A stretch of DNA of 64,000 bases from Roseomonas nitratireducens. GTDB lineage: Bacteria; Pseudomonadota; Alphaproteobacteria; Acetobacterales; Acetobacteraceae. This document shows, piece after piece, positions 57,957-64,000 of this stretch (the stretch's first letter is position 1; every line of letters starts with the position of its first letter). Below the pieces are notes generated by a model. It was not told where the DNA came from. It saw nothing but the letters and a program-made list of their open reading frames with translations, and did not search any database. Location: positions 1 to 64,000 of the forward strand of contig NZ_JAGIYZ010000001.1 of NCBI RefSeq assembly GCF_017813355.1, in the 5' to 3' direction. The position numbers and the translations under genes were made by a program.

Positions 57957-59310
57957 CATCGCCGCCTTCGCGGCCGCGCTCGACGGCGTCGAGCAATCGG
58001 CCGACCCCGCCCTGCTGCGGCAGAAGAGCCGCGACTTCTACTGGTACAGCCCGATCCTGAAGGCGCAGCTGGACGGCAAGCGCGCCGATCTGTGGCTGCG
58101 CCCGAAGACGGAGGCGGAGGTGCTGCGCATCCTCGCCGCGGCACGCGCGCAGGGTGTGCCGGTGACGGTGCGCGGGGGTGCCACGGGCAATTACGGGCAA
58201 TGCGTGCCGCTGGCCGGCGGAGCGGTGCTCGACACCACGGCGATGACGGCGCCGATCGCACTCGAGGACGGGGTGCTGCAAGCCGAGGCCGGGGCGCGGA
58301 TGATCGACCTCGACCTGTGGGCACGCGAGCGGGGCTGGGAATTGCGGCTCTGGCCCTCCACCAAGCGCACCGCGACGATCGCCGGCTTCGTCGCCGGCGG
58401 CGGTGCGGGGGTGGGCGGCATCGTGCATGGCACGATGCGCGAGCGCGGCAACCTCAACGGCGTGCGCGTCGCGACGATGCAGGACCCGCCCGCGCTGCTC
58501 GACCTGTCGGGCGACGAGGCCGCGCCGGTCAACCGCACCTATGGCACGACGGGCGTCATCACCCGCGTGCGCATTCCGCTGGCGCCGGCGCAGGCCTGGC
58601 GCGACATGGCGGTGACCTTCCCGGACTTCCCCGCGGCCGCGCGCTGCGCCCTCGCGCTGGCCTTCGCCGACGGCATTCCGAAGAAAATGGCGGCGGTCTT
58701 CGACGACCGGCTGCCGCCCTTCTTCCGTGGGCTGGGCGATGCGGTGCCGGCGGGGCACGCGCTGCTGCTTGCCATGATCGCGCCCGCGGGCCTCGTCGCC
58801 TTCCGCGACCTTGTGCGGGAACATGGCGGCACGATCGTCGCGGACCAGGACACGGTGGCGGCCGAGCGCGACCCGGACGCCACGCCTTTCTACGAGTATT
58901 GCTGGAACCATACGACGCTGCAGGTGCTCAAGCGCGACCGCGGCGTCACCTACCTGCAATGCCGCTTCCCCTTCGAGGACACGCTGCGCGCCGTCGAGGC
59001 GGTGCGGGAAAAATTCCGAGAGGAGGTGTGGATGCACACCGAATGCGTCCGCTTCGGCGGCCGCACCACCATGACCGCGCTGCCCGTCATCCGCTGGACG
59101 GACGAGGCGCGGCTCAACGCGATCATGGCGGGGTTCGAGGCCGAAGGCATCGGCATCGCCAACCCGCATGTCTTCACCATCGAAGGCGGCTCGGGCTATC
59201 GCCGCGTGCCGGGCGACCAACTCGGCTTCAAGCGCCGCGTCGATCCGCTCGGCCTGTTCAACCCCGGCAAGATGGCGAGTTTCGACGCCCCGGAGACCGA
59301 CGCCGCATGA
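57949..59310 (+). CDS. FAD-binding oxidase (FAD_binding_4), first of tandem pair
   Basis: A 453-residue flavoenzyme of the PCMH/VAO superfamily. The pyrophosphate-binding segment is VTVRGGATGNYGQCVPLAGG near residue 73, followed by LWPSTKRTATIAGFVAGGGAG and TYGTTGVITRVRIPL. The C-terminal end reads DPLGLFNPGKM. Related to D-lactate/glycolate oxidase-like proteins, but the C-terminal domain is shorter. Substrate unknown. It is followed by a close paralogue with a 4-bp overlap. Confidence 0.87.
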   Translation: MPDIAAFAAALDGVEQSADPALLRQKSRDFYWYSPILKAQLDGKRADLWLRPKTEAEVLRILAAARAQGVPVTVRGGATGNYGQCVPLAGGAVLDTTAMTAPIALEDGVLQAEAGARMIDLDLWARERGWELRLWPSTKRTATIAGFVAGGGAGVGGIVHGTMRERGNLNGVRVATMQDPPALLDLSGDEAAPVNRTYGTTGVITRVRIPLAPAQAWRDMAVTFPDFPAAARCALALAFADGIPKKMAAVFDDRLPPFFRGLGDAVPAGHALLLAMIAPAGLVAFRDLVREHGGTIVADQDTVAAERDPDATPFYEYCWNHTTLQVLKRDRGVTYLQCRFPFEDTLRAVEAVREKFREEVWMHTECVRFGGRTTMTALPVIRWTDEARLNAIMAGFEAEGIGIANPHVFTIEGGSGYRRVPGDQLGFKRRVDPLGLFNPGKMASFDAPETDAA

Positions 59311-60713
59311 TTCCTGAGTTGATCGCCGCCCTGCCGGGCGTCGCGTTCATCACCGACGCCGCGCTGGTGCGCCAGCGCAGCCGCGACTTCTTCTGGTACT
59401 CGCCCGTGCTGAAGCGCCAGTTGAACGGCGTGACGGCGGATGCGGTGGCGCTGCCGAAGGACGAGGCGGAGGTGATCCGCATCCTCGCGGAATGCCATGC
59501 GCGACGCATCCCGGTGACGCCCCGCGGCGCGGGCACCGGCAACTACGGCCAGGCCATGCCGCTCAAGGGTGGGATCGTCCTCGACCTGTCGGCCATGGAT
59601 CGCGTGCTCTGGGCGAAGCCCGGCCTGCTGCGCGCTCAGGCGGGGGCGAAGCTGATCGCGATCGATGAGCAGGTGCGGCGCGAGGTCGGCGGCGAGCTGC
59701 GCTTCCATCCGTCCACCAAGCGCACGGCGACGATCGGCGGGTTCATCGCCGGCGGGTCGGCCGGCGCGGGCTCCTGCATGTGGGGATCGCTGCGGGAGCC
59801 GGGGAACATCCTCGGCCTGCGCGTGGTGACGATGGAGGCCGAGCCCCGCGTGCTGGAACTGCGCGGCGCGGAGATCGACAAGGCCAACCACGCCTACGGC
59901 ACCAACGGCGTGATCACGGAGGTCGAGGTGCCGCTCGCCCCGGCCCATGAGTGGGTGGATGTGATGCTCGGCTTCCCGACGCTGATGGACGCGGCGCGCT
60001 TCGCCGATGCGCTGACGCGCGCGGACGGCATCGTGAAGAAGCTCGCCTGCGTCGTCGCCGCGCCCGTGCCGCAGCAATACTTCAAGGCCTTCGACGGCGT
60101 GATCCCGGCAGGGATGCATGTGGTGCTGGCGATGGTCGCCGCGCCCTTCCTCGAGGCGCTGCCGCCCTATGTCGAGCGCCACAGCGGCCGCGAGCTGTAC
60201 CGCTGCCCGACCGAGCAGGCCGCCGTGCCGCTCTACGAGCATTCCTGGAACCACACGACGCTGCAGGCGCTGAAGCTCGACCGGACCATCACCTACCTGC
60301 AGACCCTGTTCCCGCCGCCGGGCCATCTCGCGTTGGTCGAGAAGATGGCGGCGATGTTCGGCGACGAGGTGCCGATGCACCTTGAATTCGTCCGCTTCGG
60401 CGGCGAGGTGACCTGCTTCGGCCTGCAACTCGTGCGCTACACCACTGAGGAGCGGCTGGCCGAGATCATCCGCCTGCATGAGGAGAATGGCTGCCCGATC
60501 TTCAACCCGCACGCCTTCACGCTGGAGGAGGGCGGGATGAAGCGCGTCGATGCGCGGCAACTGGCATTCAAGAAGGAGGCCGATCCGCTCGGCCTGCTGA
60601 ATCCGGGCAAGATGCTGGCCTGGGACAATCCGTCCTGGTCGCCGGAGGCGCCGCGCAGCCACTACATGTTCGGCGACCCGGACGCGCCGGAGGTGGAGGA
60701 AGCGCTCGAATAG
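59307..60713 (+). CDS. FAD-binding oxidase (FAD_binding_4), second of tandem pair
   Basis: A 468-residue paralogue of the previous protein, collinear along its length: RSRDFFWYSPVLKRQLNG versus KSRDFYWYSPILKAQLDG, RGAGTGNYGQAMPLKGG versus RGGATGNYGQCVPLAGG, and DPLGLLNPGKM versus DPLGLFNPGKM. It carries an extra acidic tail of about 25 residues (ending EVEEALE). The pair probably arose by tandem duplication; they may form a heteromer or act on successive substrates. It converges on a flavodoxin-fold gene (4-bp gap). Confidence 0.87.
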   Translation: MIPELIAALPGVAFITDAALVRQRSRDFFWYSPVLKRQLNGVTADAVALPKDEAEVIRILAECHARRIPVTPRGAGTGNYGQAMPLKGGIVLDLSAMDRVLWAKPGLLRAQAGAKLIAIDEQVRREVGGELRFHPSTKRTATIGGFIAGGSAGAGSCMWGSLREPGNILGLRVVTMEAEPRVLELRGAEIDKANHAYGTNGVITEVEVPLAPAHEWVDVMLGFPTLMDAARFADALTRADGIVKKLACVVAAPVPQQYFKAFDGVIPAGMHVVLAMVAAPFLEALPPYVERHSGRELYRCPTEQAAVPLYEHSWNHTTLQALKLDRTITYLQTLFPPPGHLALVEKMAAMFGDEVPMHLEFVRFGGEVTCFGLQLVRYTTEERLAEIIRLHEENGCPIFNPHAFTLEEGGMKRVDARQLAFKKEADPLGLLNPGKMLAWDNPSWSPEAPRSHYMFGDPDAPEVEEALE

Positions 60714-60717
60714 CGCG

Positions 60718-61302
60718 TCAGCCGAAGCGCGCCATGCGGTCGCGCACGTGGGCGACGAAGGCTTCGCGCCGCGCCTGCGGCGCGCGGTTCATGTCATACA
60801 GCGGGAGGTATTCCGCCTTCGCCTTCCAGCCGGTCAGCACGCGCAGGTACCGCGTGACCGCCATGCGCGGCGGGTCGCCCATCAGCAGCGCCGTCCACCA
60901 GGGGCGGCCATAGGTGACGATGCCGGCGATGCGGCGGATGTTGGTCAGCGCCGGCTTCGCCACGCCCTCCTCCAGCCGGAAGGAGACGCCGGGGAGGAAC
61001 ACCCGGTCGAAGAAGCCCTTGAGGATGGCCGGCGGGCCGAAGCACCAGGTCGGAAAGACGCAGACGATCGCCTCGGCCTTCTGCACGCGCTCCACCCAGG
61101 GCGCGACCAGGCGACGGTTCAGCGCCGGGTCGTGGTAGTCGCGCCGTTCCTCGGCGGAGAGCACCGGGTCGAAGCCTTCGGCATAGAGGTCGCAATCGTC
61201 GATCTCGTGCCCCGCCCGGGCCAGGCCTTCGAGTGCCGCCGCGTGCAGCGCGGCGTGGAAGGAATCGGCCAGCGGATGGGCAAAGAGCACGAGCACGCGC
61301 AT
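60718..61302 (-). CDS. NAD(P)H dehydrogenase (quinone), flavodoxin-fold
   Basis: A 194-residue NQO1/MdaB-type flavoprotein. VLVLFAHPLADSFHAALHAAAL binds the FMN/FAD phosphate, DLYAEGFDPVLSAEE is the substrate-side loop, and FPTWCFGPPAILKGFFDRVFLPGVSF is the family hallmark. Probably reduces quinones or aromatic nitro compounds with NAD(P)H. Its start overlaps the cupin stop by 1 bp. A paralogue lies at 62518 and shares these motifs. Confidence 0.9.
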   Translation of the reverse strand: MRVLVLFAHPLADSFHAALHAAALEGLARAGHEIDDCDLYAEGFDPVLSAEERRDYHDPALNRRLVAPWVERVQKAEAIVCVFPTWCFGPPAILKGFFDRVFLPGVSFRLEEGVAKPALTNIRRIAGIVTYGRPWWTALLMGDPPRMAVTRYLRVLTGWKAKAEYLPLYDMNRAPQARREAFVAHVRDRMARFG

Positions 61303-61733
61303 CAGGCGCGGCCCGTCAGCACGGCGATGTCCTCCGGCGCGAGGTCGACCGGCGTGCCGTTGCGGATCAGCTCGGCGAAGCCCTCGTTCGGCGTCATCAG
61401 CGTCAGGCAATAGAGCTTCGTCGTGCCGGTGTTCTCGACCACATGCTCGACGCCCGGACGCAGCACGAAGCAGTCGCCGGGGCCGATCGGCATGGTCCTG
61501 CCATCTGCCATGGCGATGCCGCTGCCGGCGAGGACGAAGAAGCATTCCTCCGCCGCGATGTGGGTGTTGGGCGGCGTCTTGCCGCCGGGTTCGAAGATCT
61601 CGACGACAAGGGTGAAGGACACCCCGTCGGCCAGCGGATCGAGCAGGCAGGCGAAATAGTTCGTGTCCGCGGGCGCGATGCGGAAGCCGCGCAGGTCCGC
61701 CGCGCGCTTGCCGATGACGGGTGCGCTCATCAT
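61302..61733 (-). CDS. Cupin domain protein
   Basis: A 143-residue single cupin. Metal-binding residues are visible: NTHIAAEECFFVLAGSG gives the His and Glu of motif 1, and VLRPGVEHVVENTG supplies the His of motif 2. Such proteins can be dioxygenases, isomerases or storage-type. The start ATGATG at 61733-61728 overlaps the isochorismatase stop. Co-transcription with isochorismatase and the reductase is likely. Confidence 0.85.
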   Translation of the reverse strand: MMSAPVIGKRAADLRGFRIAPADTNYFACLLDPLADGVSFTLVVEIFEPGGKTPPNTHIAAEECFFVLAGSGIAMADGRTMPIGPGDCFVLRPGVEHVVENTGTTKLYCLTLMTPNEGFAELIRNGTPVDLAPEDIAVLTGRA

Positions 61734-62491
61734 GGGCTCATCGCCTCCATCAGGTCGGTGGATGCCAGGGTGAAGCCGAAGATCTGGTGGATGTTGAGGA
61801 TCGTCGCCTGGCGGCAGAAATCGGGATTGGTGGTGGCGGCGCAATCCTCGACCAGAAGCGTGTCGAAACCCGCGAAGTTCGCGTCCGCCATGGTGTGCAG
61901 CACGCATTGATCCAGGTTGACCCCGGCGAAGAACAGCGTGTCCACGCGCAGGTTGCGCAGGATGCTGTCGAGCGGCGTGTCCCAGAAGCCCGACATGCGG
62001 TGCTTGTCGATGCGGATGTCGCGCGGATCGGGCGCGAGTTCGTCCACGACCTGCGCGGACCAGGCGCCGGTCTGCAACACAGGACTGCCCGTGCCTGGCA
62101 GCGGATCGCCCAACCCGGCCCCCGCGCCAGACCCATTGTAGACATGCAGCAGCGCCGGCGAGAGGTTCAGCCGATCCGGCCGGCTGCCCCAGTTCACCCA
62201 GACGACGGGAACCGACGCCGCGCGCAGGAGCGGCAACAGCGCGCAGAGCGGCGCGATCGGCGCGCGGGCCGGGGCGACATCGACGCCGATCGAGGCGAGC
62301 CATCCGTCGCGGTGACAGAAGTCGTTCTGCATGTCGATGACGAGGATCGCGCTTCGCGCGAGGTCGAAGGTCACGCGCTTCGGCCGCGCCGCGACGGTGA
62401 CGGGCCGCGGCGCGATTGCGGGCCGCACCAAGTCTGCCGCTTCTCCGGACACGCGCCATGTGTTGCGCGGCGATGGCCCGATCGGGATCAT
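61730..62491 (-). CDS. Isochorismatase family cysteine hydrolase
   Basis: A 253-residue hydrolase with the catalytic triad Asp 53 (VIDMQNDF), Lys (DKHRMSGFWDTPL) and Cys (AGVNLDQCVLHT). The family includes N-carbamoylsarcosine amidase, biuret hydrolase, ureidoacrylate and maleamate amidohydrolases, so an amide or ureido substrate is probable. The N-terminus is about 30 residues longer than usual; an internal GTG at 62452 may be the true start. Its start at 62491 lies 26 bp from the divergent reductase gene. Confidence 0.88.
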   Translation of the reverse strand: MIPIGPSPRNTWRVSGEAADLVRPAIAPRPVTVAARPKRVTFDLARSAILVIDMQNDFCHRDGWLASIGVDVAPARAPIAPLCALLPLLRAASVPVVWVNWGSRPDRLNLSPALLHVYNGSGAGAGLGDPLPGTGSPVLQTGAWSAQVVDELAPDPRDIRIDKHRMSGFWDTPLDSILRNLRVDTLFFAGVNLDQCVLHTMADANFAGFDTLLVEDCAATTNPDFCRQATILNIHQIFGFTLASTDLMEAMSP

Positions 62492-62517
62492 GCGAAGATG
62501 CTCCAGCGGAGGGGATG

Positions 62518-63099
62518 ATGCGAATCCTGATGATCCATGCCCATCCGCGGAGCGACAGCTATTCTGCCGCCCTCCGCGACGCCGCGCGGGACGCGCTGCT
62601 GGCCGCCGGGCACGCCGTCACCGTCCGCGACCTTTATGCCGAGGGCTTCGTCGCCGCGCTGACGGCCGAGGAGCGCGAGCGCTACCACACGGAAGGCGCG
62701 AACGAGCGGGGCATCGAATCGCATGTCGCCGATTTGCGGGCGGCGGAGGCGCTGGTCCTCGTCTACCCCACCTGGTGGTACGGCCTGCCGGCGATCCTGA
62801 AGGGCTGGTTTGACCGCGTCTGGTCGCCCGGCGTCGCGTTCAGGCTCGGGGACGGCGCGATCGAGCCGCTGCTGACCAACATCACGCGCATCGCGGTGGT
62901 GACGACCTATGGCTCGCCGACCTGGCTGCTCTGGTACATCGGCTGGCCGGACAAGAAGCTGATCGGCCGCGGCATCCGCCGGCTCTGCGCGAAGGGCTGC
63001 CGGCTCGACTGGCTGTACCTGAACGGGATGGACCGCCGCGGGCGGGCCGAGCTCGACGCCTTCCTCGCGAAGGTGCGGCTGCATTTCAGCCGCTGGTGA
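62518..63099 (+). CDS. NAD(P)H dehydrogenase (quinone), flavodoxin-fold paralogue
   Basis: A 193-residue NQO-type flavoprotein, paralogous to the one at 60718: ILMIHAHPRSDSYSAALRDAA, DLYAEGFVAALTAEERERYH and YPTWWYGLPAILKGWFDRVWSPGVAF. GGAGGGG at about 62508 favours the second of two adjacent ATGs. The last 14 bp overlap the convergent amidohydrolase gene. It is divergent from the isochorismatase gene. Confidence 0.9.
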   Translation: MRILMIHAHPRSDSYSAALRDAARDALLAAGHAVTVRDLYAEGFVAALTAEERERYHTEGANERGIESHVADLRAAEALVLVYPTWWYGLPAILKGWFDRVWSPGVAFRLGDGAIEPLLTNITRIAVVTTYGSPTWLLWYIGWPDKKLIGRGIRRLCAKGCRLDWLYLNGMDRRGRAELDAFLAKVRLHFSRW

Positions 63100-64000
63100 G
63101 GACGGGGTCGAGTTCCCGCCAGTCCGGCAGCTCCGCCGACAGCACGCGGCCCGCGCGCAGCACGATCCGGTCCGCCTGGGGGCGGGAGAGCAACTCCGTC
63201 ATGACGCGCGCGCGGAACAGGATCAGGTCGGCGGCGGCACCCGGGCGGATCATGCCGTGGTCCGGCAGCCCCATCGCGCCGGCCGGCGTCGCCGCGGCGG
63301 CGCGCGGCCAGTCTCCGAAGGGATGATCCAGGTGCAGGATGCGCGTCGCGGCGCGGAACACCTCGACCATGTCGAGGTCGCCATAGGCGTAGAAGGGGTC
63401 GCGCGTGTTGTCGCTGGCGACCGATACGGTAATGCCCGCCGCGCGCATCTCATGCACCAGCGTCACGCCGCGCCAGCGCGGGGTGCGGCCCGGCACGCGG
63501 TCCTGCAGGTACATGTTGCACATGGGCAGGACGATGATGGCGATGCCGGCCTCGGCGCAGAGGCGGATCGTCTCCTCGGCGAAGGCATCGGGCTGGAGCG
63601 ACAGCGCGCAGCAATGGCCGCACTGGATCGGCCGCTTGAAGCCGCGGCGGAGCGCGGTCGCCGCGATCTCCCGCAGCGCGCGGGCGCCTGTCTCCCCGCT
63701 CTCGTCCACATGCAGGTCGAGGGCGAGGCCACGGTCCTCCGCCAGCGCGAAGAAGCGGTCCAGCATGGGCTGGAAGTCGGCTGGCATCTCGTCATGGATG
63801 CCGCCCGACAGGCGCGTGACCATGCCGAGCACGCCGCCCGAATCGGCGACGATGTCGGCGAGTTCGGCCCCTTCCTCCCCCGCGAAGCGGTCGAGCGGCG
63901 CAATCGAGGAGGCCTGCAGCGTAATCCGCCCGGCCCAATCGTCGCGCAGCGCGCGGAACATCGCCCAGGCGTTCGGGGCGTGCGGCATGTAGCTGTCGAG
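63086..64000 (-). CDS. Cytosine-deaminase-like amidohydrolase, 5' end cut by the window
   Basis: The last 305 or so residues of a metal-dependent amidohydrolase; the frame continues past the window end (LDSYMPHAPN). DLHVDESGETGARALREIA with QCGHCCAL and the active-site Asp in VSVASDNTRDPFYAYGDLDM match CodA-type cytosine/isoguanine deaminases and N-acyl or hydroxy-atrazine relatives. It probably removes an amino group or opens an N-containing ring. It converges on the NQO paralogue (14-bp overlap). Confidence 0.85.
   Translation of the reverse strand, partial: LDSYMPHAPNAWAMFRALRDDWAGRITLQASSIAPLDRFAGEEGAELADIVADSGGVLGMVTRLSGGIHDEMPADFQPMLDRFFALAEDRGLALDLHVDESGETGARALREIAATALRRGFKRPIQCGHCCALSLQPDAFAEETIRLCAEAGIAIIVLPMCNMYLQDRVPGRTPRWRGVTLVHEMRAAGITVSVASDNTRDPFYAYGDLDMVEVFRAATRILHLDHPFGDWPRAAAATPAGAMGLPDHGMIRPGAAADLILFRARVMTELLSRPQADRIVLRAGRVLSAELPDWRELDPVLTSG

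Overview
The window is about 70% G+C and its genes are densely packed, many with 4-bp start/stop overlaps (ATGA or GTGA). The hem block (tsaD divergent from hemC, then hemD, a mitofilin-like gene and a hemY-N-like gene), the RlmJ, DUF3775 and DUF1194 proteins, and the UrtABCDE transporter all fit an alphaproteobacterium. Acetobacteraceae (Roseomonas-like) is my best guess; this is an inference from gene content and not from a marker-gene comparison. I found no rRNA, tRNA, CRISPR array, integrase, transposase or phage gene. No gene-free stretch exceeds 300 bases. The longest (13058-13298, 51580-51809, 55895-56114, 43906-44109, 18802-18993) hold repeats, hairpins or promoter-like signals, described as separate entries.

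Layout. 1-8.9 kb (+): end of a DcaP-like porin, a patatin lipoprotein, an M20 peptidase with an AbgT transporter, a small exported protein, a MarC protein and an SLC13-type permease. 8.9-12.2 kb (-): rlmJ, a cupin, an NAD-kinase-like protein and an SPFH protein. The SPFH/kinase pair is divergent from a NUDIX/winged-helix regulator (12.4-13.1 kb), with a strong palindrome between them. 13.3-18.8 kb: tsaD and the haem genes. 19.0-21.7 kb (-): four overlapping genes (FkbM methyltransferase, TrmO-like, VOC, GST). 21.8-27.8 kb (+): class III aminotransferase, degenerate receiver protein, COG0523 GTPase, WD40 protein, aldo/keto reductase, DUF3775 protein and a small lipoprotein. A DUF1194 gene converges on the last of these.

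28.6-46.2 kb is a surface-polysaccharide locus. A ten-gene minus-strand block encodes nucleotide-sugar modification (a WbpM/PglF-like dehydratase, PglE-like and WbpE-like aminotransferases, a WecB-type epimerase), two glycosyltransferases, a PglC-like initiating transferase, a Wzy/WaaL-type membrane protein, a Wzz-like protein without a kinase domain, and a heparinase-like protein. Facing away on the plus strand are a large SLBB export protein and a YjbH-like outer-membrane protein. No Wzx flippase lies in the window.

46.2-52.1 kb (-) is a complete urtABCDE urea-type ABC transporter with a sigma-54-like promoter upstream of urtA, plus a NIPSNAP gene. 52.3-64 kb looks catabolic: a cytoplasmic solute-binding-like protein, dienelactone hydrolase and MFS transporter; a Rieske oxygenase divergent from an NMT1-type binding protein, creatininase and two tandem FAD oxidases; then isochorismatase, cupin, two flavodoxin-fold reductases and a cytosine-deaminase-like amidohydrolase cut by the window end. 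The enzyme mix (two amidohydrolase types, C-N bond hydrolases, a Rieske oxygenase) suggests degradation of an N-containing ring or amide compound, substrate unknown.

Two small repeat families are dispersed in the window. One is a pair of roughly 210-bp REPIN-like palindromic elements (13.1 and 43.9 kb). The other is a pair of roughly 50-bp hairpins with a GGAA loop (15.4 and 25.1 kb). The most promising observations are the NUDIX-regulated SPFH/NAD-kinase-like divergon, the REPIN-like element that appears to supply the yjbH start, and a set of mutually exclusive hairpins in the leader between the Rieske oxygenase and the binding-protein operon.
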